Shown in pieces: positions 36,901 through 45,203 of a stretch of 64,000 nucleotides of DNA. This DNA comes from Ruegeria sp. HKCCD7303 (GTDB taxonomy: Bacteria > Pseudomonadota > Alphaproteobacteria > Rhodobacterales > Rhodobacteraceae). Position numbers and translations under genes: made by a program. Every line of letters begins with the position of its first letter. The first letter of the stretch is position 1. The notes below the pieces were generated by a model. It searched no databases. It was given only the letters and a program-made list of their open reading frames with translations, and was not told where the DNA came from. The stretch covers positions 558,001 through 622,000 of the forward strand of contig NZ_WVRE01000002.1 of the NCBI RefSeq assembly GCF_013111185.1, read 5' to 3'.

Positions 36901-38277
36901 CTAGTTGGTGATGATTTCCGGTCCCATGAAGGTGTTGGGCAGGAAGGTCGATATCCACGGTATGTACGTCACCATGATCAGGAAGACGAACAGGACTGCC
37001 AGGAAAGGAAGCGCCGCCTTCACAACACCCATCATCGGCATCCCGGCCACGCCAGAAGTCACGAACAGGTTCAGCCCGACCGGAGGCGTGATCATCCCGA
37101 TCTCCATGTTCACCACCATGATGATGCCCAGATGGATCGGGTCGATGCCCAGTTCGATGGCAATCGGGAACACCAACGGGGCCACGATGACCAGCAGACC
37201 CGAGGGTTCCATGAACTGACCGCCGATCAGCAGGATCACGTTCACCACGATCAGGAAAGTGACCGGCCCCAGACCCGCCGACAGCATGGCACTTGCAATA
37301 TGCTGGGGCACTTGCTCATCTGTCAGCACGTGCTTCAGGATCAGCGCGTTGGCAATGACGAACAGCAGCGTGACCGTCAGCTTACCCGCCTCAAACAGCG
37401 TGTGCTTCGTGTCCGGGTGGAAGAACGCCGTCACCAGCGCATATGGCTTCTTCAGCAATGACAGGTTGGATTGACATTCTTCTGTGCTGAGCGGCCCCAT
37501 GTCTTTGTAGACAAAGCTGGCGATAAAGAACGCGTAGACAGCGGCAACAGCAGCGGCTTCTGTCGGGGTAAATATACCCCCGTAGATGCCGCCAAGAATG
37601 ATGACGATCAGGAACAGGCCCCAACCGGCTTCGCGGGCCGAGGTAAAGACCTCTCCCCACCCATTCCAATCGCCTTTGGGCAGGTTCTTGACCTTGGCCA
37701 TAACGTAAATTGTGATCATCAGCATAAGACCGGCCATCAGGCCCGGAATGACACCCGCCAGGAACATCCGCCCGACCGACACCTCAACGGCTGCCGCGTA
37801 CACAACCATCACGATCGAGGGTGGGATCAGGATGCCAAGTGTCCCCGCGTTACAGATCACACCAGCCGCAAATTCCTTGGAATAGCCCACCTGCCGCATC
37901 CCGGCGATGACGATCGAACCGATGGCCACAACGGTTGCCGGGGACGACCCCGAAAGTGCGGCAAACAGCATACAGGCAAACACGCCCGCAATTGCCAAAC
38001 CGCCGGGCAAATGCCCCACACAGGCAATCGAGAATCGGATGATCCGCCGCGCCACGCCGCCGGTTGTCATGAAAGACGAGGCCAGAATGAAGAACGGGAT
38101 CGCCAGAAGGGTAAAGTGACCCTCGAACGCCTCGAACAAAGTACCTGCGACCGAGGCCAACGAGCTGTCTGAATAGATCAGCAGGAACAAGGTCGAGCTA
38201 AGGCCAAGCGCAACCGCAATCGGAACACCAATCAGCAGCAGTCCGATGACCATCGAGAATAAAAGTACAACGTCCAT
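36901..38277 (-). CDS. dctM: TRAP transporter large permease (DctM)
   Basis: A 458-residue membrane protein with about 12 hydrophobic segments, the large subunit of a tripartite ATP-independent periplasmic transporter. Typical motifs are LLIGVPIAVALGLSS at the N-terminus, FAALSGSSPATVVAIG, GILIPPSIVMVVYA and GMITPPVGLNLFV near the end. The cytoplasmic loop around residues 255-285 is longer than usual. Its start overlaps the dctQ stop by one base, so the two are coupled. Confidence 0.96.
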   Translation of the reverse strand: MDVVLLFSMVIGLLLIGVPIAVALGLSSTLFLLIYSDSSLASVAGTLFEAFEGHFTLLAIPFFILASSFMTTGGVARRIIRFSIACVGHLPGGLAIAGVFACMLFAALSGSSPATVVAIGSIVIAGMRQVGYSKEFAAGVICNAGTLGILIPPSIVMVVYAAAVEVSVGRMFLAGVIPGLMAGLMLMITIYVMAKVKNLPKGDWNGWGEVFTSAREAGWGLFLIVIILGGIYGGIFTPTEAAAVAAVYAFFIASFVYKDMGPLSTEECQSNLSLLKKPYALVTAFFHPDTKHTLFEAGKLTVTLLFVIANALILKHVLTDEQVPQHIASAMLSAGLGPVTFLIVVNVILLIGGQFMEPSGLLVIVAPLVFPIAIELGIDPIHLGIIMVVNMEIGMITPPVGLNLFVTSGVAGMPMMGVVKAALPFLAVLFVFLIMVTYIPWISTFLPNTFMGPEIITN

Positions 38278-38954
38278 CAGTCATGCATCCCTTGCTGAGC
38301 GCGGACTTCTTCGATCTCGTCCTCGACTTCGTGGCTGGCGACAAGGCGGTCGGTTTCGCCCCGCCAAATTTGAACAGCGACCTGCGCGAACCGGATCACG
38401 AGCAACAGCATCGAAACCGGCAGAACCAGATACGGTACGACCTTGGGTAGTTTTTCGTAGTACTCGCCGTAGTTGATCAGGTCCTCAAGGAACCGCAAAG
38501 GAGCGACCATCGGGATGTCGTCAACCTCATAAAAGCTCTGACTGCGGGCGTCGAAATTGAAACCCGTAGGGAACCAGCGCCCAGATGTGGGCGGCAGATC
38601 GGCAAAGACGGCCCAATAGTCATAGGCGCCTTTCAGCAGAAGCAGCGAAAAAACCAGACAGCAGCCCACCGCAATCAGAGCTAAAATACGGCGCGGCGCT
38701 GGGGCCAGCATGTTCAGGATGGCGTCTACACCCAGATGCGCATGTTTTTTCACTGCATAAGACGCACCCAGAAGCACCAGCCAGCCGAAGGTGAAAACCG
38801 TCAGTTCCAGAGCCCATAGGATATTTGAGTTGAAAACAAACCGTGCAATCACGTTGGCAAATGTTACGACCGTCATAAGGCCCAACAGCAACGCAATCAG
38901 GGTTTCTTCGATATGGTCGACCAGCCCGCCTTGGCCGGAATTCGCACCAGACAT
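38277..38954 (-). CDS. dctQ: TRAP transporter small permease (DctQ)
   Basis: A 225-residue four-helix protein. VTFANVIARFVFNSNILWALELTVFTFGWLVLL is the DctQ hallmark region (split here for reading: VTFANVIARF, then WALELTVFTFGWLVLLGASY). A hydrophilic periplasmic insert of about 50 residues lies between helices 3 and 4 (VFADLPPTSGRWFP to EKLPKVVPY), longer than in small DctQ proteins. It bridges DctM and the binding protein. Coupled to dctM by a one-base overlap. Confidence 0.93.
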   Translation of the reverse strand: MSGANSGQGGLVDHIEETLIALLLGLMTVVTFANVIARFVFNSNILWALELTVFTFGWLVLLGASYAVKKHAHLGVDAILNMLAPAPRRILALIAVGCCLVFSLLLLKGAYDYWAVFADLPPTSGRWFPTGFNFDARSQSFYEVDDIPMVAPLRFLEDLINYGEYYEKLPKVVPYLVLPVSMLLLVIRFAQVAVQIWRGETDRLVASHEVEDEIEEVRAQQGMHD

Positions 38955-38995
38955 CTTTCTGTCCCCGCATTTTTTGATGATGAGAGAGTGTATGA

Positions 38996-39018
38996 GGGCG
39001 GGCTATGTCAGCCCGCCC
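38996..39018 (-). promoter_or_regulatory. Stem-loop between dctP and dctQ
   Basis: 9-bp perfect stem GGGCGGGCT / AGCCCGCCC with a five-base loop and no T-run. A hairpin in this place often stabilises the binding-protein part of the message so that DctP is made in excess over the membrane subunits. That role is inferred. Confidence 0.6.
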
Positions 39019-39070
39019 GGCCAGCGCGTCGATTACTCCCCAGTCCCCTGACGCGCGGCCTCGATCCGGT

Positions 39071-40072
39071 TTAGAAACCGGCGTTGATGGCCTGTGCGGC
39101 GTCGATCTTGTCCTGACCCACATCACCGGCGAATTTGTCCCAAACCGGCTTCATCGCATCGACCCAGGCCTGACGCTGTTCGGGGTTAAGCTCACGAATG
39201 ATGCCCCCCGCGTCCGTGATCGAGGCTTTGGCCGCTTCGTTCACGGCAAAGGCTTCTTTGTTCCGAGTCTCGGTGACTTCGCCCAGAATGGTCAGGAATT
39301 GATCACGCACTTCGGGGTCCAGGCTGTCCAACCAGTCAACCGAGGTCACGACCAGATAGTCGATGATACCGTGGTTGGTCTCAGTGATGCCGTCCTGAAC
39401 CTCAAAGAACTTCTTGCCATAGATGTTCGACCAGGTGTTTTCCTGCCCGTCCACAACGCCCTGCTGCAGCGCGCCGTAAACTTCCGAGAACGCCATTTTC
39501 TGCGGGCTGCCACCGATCGCTTCCATCTGCGCAACCAACACGTCCGAGGACTGCACGCGGAACTTCAGGCCGTTTGCGTCTGACGGATCTTCCAGCGGCT
39601 TGTTCGCAGACATCTGCTTCATGCCGTTGTGCCAGAATGCCAGACCCTGCAGGCCGCGGCGCTGCATGCTGTCCTTCATCGCCTGACCATCAGCCGAGGC
39701 CTGGAACGCATCCACCGCGTCAATGTTCTTGAACATGAATGGCAGGTCGAACAGGCGGAACTGCTTGGTGAATTTCTCGAACTTGGACAAGGACGGCGCA
39801 GCCAGTTGAACGTCGCCTTGCAGCATCGCCTCAAGCACCTTGTCGTCGTTATACAGGGTCGAGTTGGGATAGACCTCCATACACATCACGCCGTTCATCT
39901 CGTCGTTGACGCGCTGTTCCAGCAGCGAGGCCGCGATACCTTTGGGGTGTTTATCGGTGTTCGTCACATGCGCGAACTTCACAACAATCTCACCGTCGTC
40001 ACAGGCCGCCATGCCCGCAGTTGCGGTGACCGTCAGCGCCAGAGCCGTTGCAGCTGTTGTCAAAATCTTCAT
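39071..40072 (-). CDS. dctP: TRAP transporter substrate-binding protein (DctP family)
   Basis: A 333-residue periplasmic binding protein with a signal peptide (ALALTVTATAGMAA). The mature protein begins DDGEIVVKFAHVTNTDKHPKG. GLKFRVQSSDV carries the conserved Arg that binds the substrate carboxylate, followed by FSEVYGALQQGVVDGQENTW, the DctP signature. The linked DctBD system and the family suggest a C4-dicarboxylate or similar organic acid. The ATG at 40072 follows GGAGGAAAACAG. A longer frame adds 31 unrelated residues. Confidence 0.95.
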   Translation of the reverse strand: MKILTTAATALALTVTATAGMAACDDGEIVVKFAHVTNTDKHPKGIAASLLEQRVNDEMNGVMCMEVYPNSTLYNDDKVLEAMLQGDVQLAAPSLSKFEKFTKQFRLFDLPFMFKNIDAVDAFQASADGQAMKDSMQRRGLQGLAFWHNGMKQMSANKPLEDPSDANGLKFRVQSSDVLVAQMEAIGGSPQKMAFSEVYGALQQGVVDGQENTWSNIYGKKFFEVQDGITETNHGIIDYLVVTSVDWLDSLDPEVRDQFLTILGEVTETRNKEAFAVNEAAKASITDAGGIIRELNPEQRQAWVDAMKPVWDKFAGDVGQDKIDAAQAINAGF

Positions 40073-40261
40073 CTGTTTTCCTCCCAGACTTCCAAGAAAC
40101 AAGCGATCAGCGCCGGGTTGGCGCCGTATGGCGTGCAGTGAAGCGACTCGGCCGCAACCAAACAACTTTTCCCTCTGAACGCGCGGCTGAGCATTAAAAT
40201 CAATCGTTTACAAAGCCTTACATGGCATCAAACACACAAAGCAGAATCACCTATTCTTCTG

Positions 40262-40279
40262 TGTGCGAAAATCCGCACA
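40262..40279 (-). promoter_or_regulatory. Palindromic operator 1 upstream of dctP
   Basis: TGTGCGAAAATCCGCACA, an inverted repeat (TGTGCG / CGCACA arms), about 190 bases upstream of the dctP start. A near-copy lies 33 bases away. Probable binding site of the adjacent DctD. Confidence 0.65.
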
Positions 40280-40294
40280 GCCAAAAATGCTGCT

Positions 40295-40312
40295 TGTGCG
40301 GATTTCCGCACA
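40295..40312 (-). promoter_or_regulatory. Palindromic operator 2 upstream of dctP
   Basis: TGTGCGGATTTCCGCACA, a perfect 8-bp inverted repeat around TT, matching operator 1 at 15 of 18 positions. The 33-base centre-to-centre distance (about three helical turns) suits cooperative binding of two dimers. Confidence 0.68.
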
Positions 40313-40341
40313 ATTTTCGAATCATTCATGCGAATCACTAC

Positions 40342-40380
40342 CCAGCGTACATTCGCTGGTCGGATTACCTGCGGTAATCC
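40342..40380 (-). terminator. Two stem-loops at the 3' end of dctD
   Basis: CCAGCG-TACATT-CGCTGG (40342-40359) and GGATTACC-TGC-GGTAATCC (40362-40380), the latter overlapping the dctD stop codon. Neither has a T-run, so they may be mRNA 3'-end structures and not intrinsic terminators. Confidence 0.45.
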
Positions 40381-41594
40381 TCGGGACGAATTTGGTAACG
40401 CGCCAGCTTGTCATAAAAGGTCTTTCGCGGAAGCTTCAGCGCCTTTGCCGCATCTGACGCCTTTCCATTATGACGCCCTAACGCCGCGATCAGCAGCGAT
40501 CGTTCAACGCGCGCCATTTGTTCACTGAGGCCCAGATCTGTGGCCTGTGCGACCTCTTCCGGCATCCCCAGAACAAAGCGCATGGCGGCTGACATAAGGG
40601 ACCGCGCATTCCCAGGCCAATCGCTGGCCATCAACGCCGCCAGATGTTCCGATGAGATTTCAGGAACCGGAATTCCGGCCTGTTCAGCTGCCTGAGCCAC
40701 ATAGTGACGAAATATTACGGGAATATCGTCAGGCCGCTCTGCCAGCGACGGAATACGCACACGCATCACGTCCAGTCTGTAGAAAAGATCGGCATTGAAA
40801 CGGCCGTCGGCGCTTAAGACAGACAGATCAGCGGTGGTGCCAGCAATGATCCGACCACCCGGCCCTTGTTCGATCAGTTCAAGCGCTGCAAATTGCGTGG
40901 CCTGCGGCATGGCCGAAACCTCATCAAGAAACAACGACCCACCCGCTGCATCCTCACAACTGCGGGCCAGATCTTCGGGGCTGAGCGTCGAGGCCGGTCT
41001 TTTCACAAATGGCCCCTGCCCGACTGAGGACATCAGGTGCACAACCTCAGCCACTTTTGAGATGCCACTGCCCGGAGGGCCAGTCACCAGAACTTCGGCC
41101 TGTGTGGGCGCAACGGCGCGAACCCTTTCTCGCAACGCCTCTGCCTGGGGCGACAGGCCAAACAGCAATCGTGCAGCCGGGTCTCCACGTTCCAGTTCGG
41201 ATCTCATTGCTCTCTGCTCGATAACCTCGGCTCGGGCTGCGAACGCACGCTCCAGCACAACCAGCAGATCGGACGCGGCACAGGGTTTTTCCAGAAAGTC
41301 GAACGCGCCCTTACCCATTGCATCAACGGCCATGGGAATATCCCCTTCGCCGGTCAGAAGAATGACGGGAAGATCGGGATCGACCTCTTTTGCGTAGGTC
41401 AACAGATGAAACCCATCCCGACCCGGCATACGGATGTCCGAGATGATGACACCGGGAAAGTCCGCTCGGATATGGTCCTTGGCCGCGACAAATGAGCCTG
41501 CCGTTGTTGGTTGAACATCCGCCAGCTCAAGCGTTTGTGCCAAAGCCTCGCGTACGGCCGCATCATCGTCGACCAAAAGAACTCTTCGGGTCAT
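40365..41594 (-). CDS. dctD: DctD-type response regulator with degenerate AAA+ domain lacking GAFTGA
   Basis: A 409-residue NtrC-family regulator. The receiver domain spans 1-120 with Asp9-Asp11, phosphorylatable Asp53 and Lys103. The central AAA+ domain spans about 145-340 and a Fis-type HTH covers 375-402 (KASDAAKALKLPRKTFYDKL). The Walker A is GPPGSGISK (172-180) with the usual Lys displaced, and the ELFGHE/GAFTGA segment that contacts sigma-54 is absent: VKRPASTLSPEDLARSC runs almost directly into Walker B GGSLFLDEV. It overlaps dctB by four bases. It probably controls dctPQM, but hardly through sigma-54 ATPase action. Confidence 0.92.
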   Translation of the reverse strand: MTRRVLLVDDDAAVREALAQTLELADVQPTTAGSFVAAKDHIRADFPGVIISDIRMPGRDGFHLLTYAKEVDPDLPVILLTGEGDIPMAVDAMGKGAFDFLEKPCAASDLLVVLERAFAARAEVIEQRAMRSELERGDPAARLLFGLSPQAEALRERVRAVAPTQAEVLVTGPPGSGISKVAEVVHLMSSVGQGPFVKRPASTLSPEDLARSCEDAAGGSLFLDEVSAMPQATQFAALELIEQGPGGRIIAGTTADLSVLSADGRFNADLFYRLDVMRVRIPSLAERPDDIPVIFRHYVAQAAEQAGIPVPEISSEHLAALMASDWPGNARSLMSAAMRFVLGMPEEVAQATDLGLSEQMARVERSLLIAALGRHNGKASDAAKALKLPRKTFYDKLARYQIRPEDYRR

Positions 41595-43372
41595 GCTGCC
41601 TCGTCTTCCCGATAGTATTCCAGTTCCACAGTAAACATCGCGCCAGTGGGCGCATTGGTCCCGCGAATGTTTCCACCGAAACTCTGAACCAGACCGTAAG
41701 AAATCGAAAGCCCCAGCCCCATTCCTTCGGACGAACCTACGGCCTTGGTGGTGTAAAACGGTTCAAACAGCTTTTCCGTGTTCTCGATGCCTGGGCCAAT
41801 GTCACGCACAGTGACAGAAAGCCTCTCGCCATTATTGATCACTATTTGAATAAGGCGTTCATCCTGCTGGCTCATCGCATCTGCGGCGTTGTTGATCAGG
41901 TTCACAAAGACCTGCACAAGCCTTACCTCGCCACCCCAAGCGTAAACAGGCGCGTTTGGCGGTTGCCAATCCATGGCGACGTTTTCCGTGTTCAGCCGGG
42001 CTTCGGTCAGTTCAACGGCTGTGTTCAGAACCTGCACCAGATCAACCCGCCCCATAGGTTCGCTTTCATTGCGAGCAAAGGCGCGCAGGTTCTTGATAAT
42101 CCGCGCCATGCGCGCAGCCATTTCAGAAATACGGCCCAAGTTCTCGGCCGCTTTTTCAGGTTTTCCGCGTTCCAGGAAAGCTGTGCCATTGTCCGCAAAC
42201 TGCCGGATCGCCATCAGGGGCTGGTTCAGTTCGTGGCTGATCCCTGCTGACATCTGACCAAGCGCGCTGAGCTTTCCGGCCTGAACCAAATCCGCCTGTG
42301 CGCGACGTAGGGCCGCTTCGGCTTCCTGTCGTTCCGCGACTTCTTTTTGCAAGCTGTCGTTTGCAACCGTCAGGTCGAGGGTCCGTTTGGCCACTCGGCT
42401 TTCCAGAACCGCATTGGCTTCGGCCAGCGTCCGCCGCCGTTCCATCGCAAGAAAAAGCATTGCACCAAATGCCAAACAGATCGCTGCGACTGCTGCTGCC
42501 TGAAGCCGCGCAAGTTGCAGGGCTGGGGCTACGTCCACCAATACTTCGGCAGTCATATCGAGTACCGGCAATTCGAGGGTAAGGTGCAAAGCATCGCGCG
42601 GCAGATAGCGCCCCCAGTTCAATTGCCACAGCTCGTGCCCACCAACGCGCGTTGATGCAAAATCAACGGTCGCGCCATTCGGCGGAGTAAGCCCCGCCTC
42701 TCCTTCCTCGCGAGACCAGAACAGCAGGTCCGACCTGTTCGAAATGAACACAACGCCTTCTGCATCAACAAAGAAAACCGCCTCGGTACTGCCACGCCAT
42801 GTCTGTTCCACATCCTGAACATCGGCAACAACCATCAGTACACCTTTGATCTGACCAAATGGGCCAAAAGCAGGCGCAGCGTAGGAGTAGATCCGATCAT
42901 CTCCAACTGGCGTAACCTCATGCGCGCTGCCCAAGGCCCCCTGCATCGCCCGACGGAAAGCGGGGTGTTCGGCCATGTTAAGCTGAGACACCGGTTGCGC
43001 TGAAACCAAGACCTGCCCTTTTCGGTCCAGGTACATCATGTTGACTGCTGCTGTTTTGTCAGCAATGTCCAGCAGCATTGCCTCAGCTTGTCGTATGTCG
43101 GCTGGTTGATCCAATTCATGCAGAATCGGATGGGTCGCCATCAGCACTGCAAGTTCTTGATACACTTGCATTTGCGTGCTCAGCCGGTCAGCCGCCAGTT
43201 CAAGATCGGCCTCGGCCTTTTCACTCAGCTGAGACAAAGCTTGACGGTAGCCATAGGACCAGACGAATCCGGACAGTACCCCAACGGCAAGCAGAAAACC
43301 GGCGATGACCCAAACTCTGTGCATATACAGGGTCTTGCATTCAACGCGCCGCGTGGCAAGTGTGCGTCGCAT
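41591..43372 (-). CDS. dctB: DctB-type sensor histidine kinase
   Basis: A 593-residue membrane kinase: N-terminal membrane helix (VIAGFLLAVGVLSGFVW), a periplasmic double-PAS/Cache sensor (about 45-290), a second helix (AVAAICLAFGAMLFLAM), a coiled coil, and the kinase core with H-box GISHELNQPLMAIRQF, N-box NLINNAADAM and G-boxes DIGPGI and GMGLGLSISYG. It phosphorylates DctD in response to C4-dicarboxylates. The ATG at 43372 has a weak GAGAG site and overlaps the divergent P450 start. An ATG at 43324 is an alternative. Confidence 0.93.
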   Translation of the reverse strand: MRRTLATRRVECKTLYMHRVWVIAGFLLAVGVLSGFVWSYGYRQALSQLSEKAEADLELAADRLSTQMQVYQELAVLMATHPILHELDQPADIRQAEAMLLDIADKTAAVNMMYLDRKGQVLVSAQPVSQLNMAEHPAFRRAMQGALGSAHEVTPVGDDRIYSYAAPAFGPFGQIKGVLMVVADVQDVEQTWRGSTEAVFFVDAEGVVFISNRSDLLFWSREEGEAGLTPPNGATVDFASTRVGGHELWQLNWGRYLPRDALHLTLELPVLDMTAEVLVDVAPALQLARLQAAAVAAICLAFGAMLFLAMERRRTLAEANAVLESRVAKRTLDLTVANDSLQKEVAERQEAEAALRRAQADLVQAGKLSALGQMSAGISHELNQPLMAIRQFADNGTAFLERGKPEKAAENLGRISEMAARMARIIKNLRAFARNESEPMGRVDLVQVLNTAVELTEARLNTENVAMDWQPPNAPVYAWGGEVRLVQVFVNLINNAADAMSQQDERLIQIVINNGERLSVTVRDIGPGIENTEKLFEPFYTTKAVGSSEGMGLGLSISYGLVQSFGGNIRGTNAPTGAMFTVELEYYREDEAA

Positions 43373-44552
43373 GAAGTCTCTCTCACAATCCCCGACGGAC
43401 CCGGATTTCGTCCAGAACCCCTATCCGTTTTATGACACAGCCCGACAAGCCGGAGATCTGTTCTATTGGACTGATTACGGCATGGTTGCCGCTGTATCCT
43501 GCCGATCCGTCCGCACCTTGCTGAAAGATCGTCGGTTCGGACGCGAAGTTCCACCCGAATGTGCTACGCAAGGCCCCGCCCATCTGGCCCCGTGGTTGTC
43601 AGTCGAAGCTCATTCGCTGCTTGAAGCCGAGCCGCCGAGACACACCCGCCTGAGAGCGCTGGTCATGCGGGCCTTTACCTCGCGGGCGATTTCGGCATTG
43701 CAGCCTTCGATTGAAACCCTTTGTCACGATCTGATCCGGGACTTCCCACAAGAGCCGTTTGACCTTTTGCATGCCTATTGCACTCAGGTCCCCGTGATTA
43801 CGATCTGTCGTCTGCTGGGAGTACCCGAAGAAATGGCACCGGACTTGCTGCGCTGGTCGCACGACATGGTGGCAATGTACCAAGCCAATCGAACGCGGGA
43901 CACCGAAGACAAGGCTACACAATCGGCGCAGGAATTCACCACGTTTCTGGAAGACTATATCGACCAGAGGCGGCGTGACCCGCGTGACGATCTGATTACA
44001 CGATTGATCGTTGCAGAAGAAGAAGGCGAGAAACTGTCACGCGAGGAGTTGGTCGCGACCTGTATTCTGCTGTTGAATGCCGGTCATGAAGCGACGGTGC
44101 ACTCCTTGGGGAATGGGGTCAAAACCTTACTGGAAACGCAAACAGACCCAAGCGTCTTACGACCAGACAAGATTGACTCAACCATCGAAGAAATCCTGCG
44201 TTATGACCCGCCCTTGCACATGTTTACGCGCTATGCCTACGAGGATGTCGAGACCTTTGGACATAGCTTCAAGCGCGGCGATCAGGTTGCTTTGTTGCTG
44301 GGGGCCGCGAACCGCGACCCCGTTGTCTGGCAAGAACCGAACGCTTTCCGCGCCACGCGGTCCATCGATGTGAACACCAGCTTTGGTGGCGGGATCCACT
44401 TCTGCGTTGGTGCGCCTTTGGCGCGGTTGGAAATACGCATCGCTCTGCCAATTCTGTTCGAAAGCTGCCCGAACTTGCGGTTGGCCGCACCTCCGGCCTA
44501 TTCGGAAAGTTACCATTTTCATGGCTTGCAACAGGTTCTGGTGCAAATCTGA
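43371..44552 (+). CDS. Cytochrome P450
   Basis: A 393-residue soluble bacterial P450. The I-helix reads LLNAGHEATVHSLGNG, the K-helix ExxR is EEILRY, and the haem loop is FGGGIHFCVGAPLARLE with Cys345. It would need a ferredoxin and reductase, and none is adjacent. Substrate unknown. The ATG at 43371 gives MKSLSQSPTDPDFVQNPYPF, the usual N-terminus. This start codon overlaps the divergent dctB start in the sequence CATG, so its promoter must lie inside dctB or further away. Confidence 0.94.
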   Translation: MKSLSQSPTDPDFVQNPYPFYDTARQAGDLFYWTDYGMVAAVSCRSVRTLLKDRRFGREVPPECATQGPAHLAPWLSVEAHSLLEAEPPRHTRLRALVMRAFTSRAISALQPSIETLCHDLIRDFPQEPFDLLHAYCTQVPVITICRLLGVPEEMAPDLLRWSHDMVAMYQANRTRDTEDKATQSAQEFTTFLEDYIDQRRRDPRDDLITRLIVAEEEGEKLSREELVATCILLLNAGHEATVHSLGNGVKTLLETQTDPSVLRPDKIDSTIEEILRYDPPLHMFTRYAYEDVETFGHSFKRGDQVALLLGAANRDPVVWQEPNAFRATRSIDVNTSFGGGIHFCVGAPLARLEIRIALPILFESCPNLRLAAPPAYSESYHFHGLQQVLVQI

Positions 44553-44576
44553 GGCCGCTTTAACGCCTTTGCCTTT

Positions 44577-45059
44577 TTATGCCTTTTCAACCAACGCGTT
44601 CAACGGCAGCATTGTTGTGGATTTTATTTCCTCCATCGACAAAAGCGCCGTCACGTTGTGGACCCGCACTTCAGAGATAAGCGATTGATAGAACACGTCA
44701 TAGGCACGTGCATTCTTGACCCTGACCTTGAGGATGTAGTCGATGTCGCCAGCCAGCCTGTGTGCCTCTTGCACTTCGGGGTGATCGCGCAACGCTTTCA
44801 GGAACTTGCGTTGCCACTCGGCTTCATGTTCTGAGGTTCGTATCAAAACAAAGAATGTCGCCTCGAACCCAAGCGCTTCGGCATCCAGCAAAACCGTTTG
44901 CTGCCCAATGATACCTGCCCCTTTCAGCTTACGGATTCGATTCCAGACCGGGGTCTTGGAACTGCCCACACGGGCCGCAATTTCGTCCAGTGACTGACCC
45001 GCATCACGCTGCAGCTCGGCCAGAATTTTCCGATCCGTTTCGTCTATTCGAACCGACAT
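44577..45059 (-). CDS. Lrp/AsnC-family transcriptional regulator
   Basis: A 160-residue Lrp-type regulator. The HTH (about 5-60) reads ETDRKILAELQRDAGQSLDE, then RVGSSKTPVWNRIRKLK. The RAM ligand domain covers 65-155, with HRLAGDIDYILKVRV. The ATG at 45059 has GGAAGGA upstream. It is divergent from the cobA-cysI operon with 144 bases between starts, so it may sense an amino acid such as cysteine or methionine and control sulfate assimilation. That link is inferred from position. Confidence 0.93.
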   Translation of the reverse strand: MSVRIDETDRKILAELQRDAGQSLDEIAARVGSSKTPVWNRIRKLKGAGIIGQQTVLLDAEALGFEATFFVLIRTSEHEAEWQRKFLKALRDHPEVQEAHRLAGDIDYILKVRVKNARAYDVFYQSLISEVRVHNVTALLSMEEIKSTTMLPLNALVEKA

Positions 45060-45088
45060 TCCAGTATTCCTTCCAATTCGAGGTTTTC

Positions 45089-45114
45089 GTTCCATTTTTC
45101 AAAGTATGTGGAAC
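45089..45114. promoter_or_regulatory. Inverted repeat between the lrp-like gene and cobA
   Basis: GTTCCA (45089-45094) and TGGAAC (45109-45114) separated by 14 AT-rich bases. A possible Lrp-type operator in the divergent promoter. Confidence 0.4.
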
Positions 45115-45203
45115 TAATGTTCTTATTTCGACGCCCATATGGCGCTTTGACGGGAATATTTCCTATATTGCTGATCAAGTCAAACTACACCCGAGACGAT
45201 CCA

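Noticed and set aside
40073..40261. Search for a -24/-12 sigma-54 promoter before dctP
   Set aside because: No GG-N10-GC pair with flanking consensus was found on the minus strand.
45147..45169. TTGACG and TATATT before cobA as a sigma-70 promoter
   Set aside because: The spacer is only 11 bases, too short for a functional -35/-10 pair.
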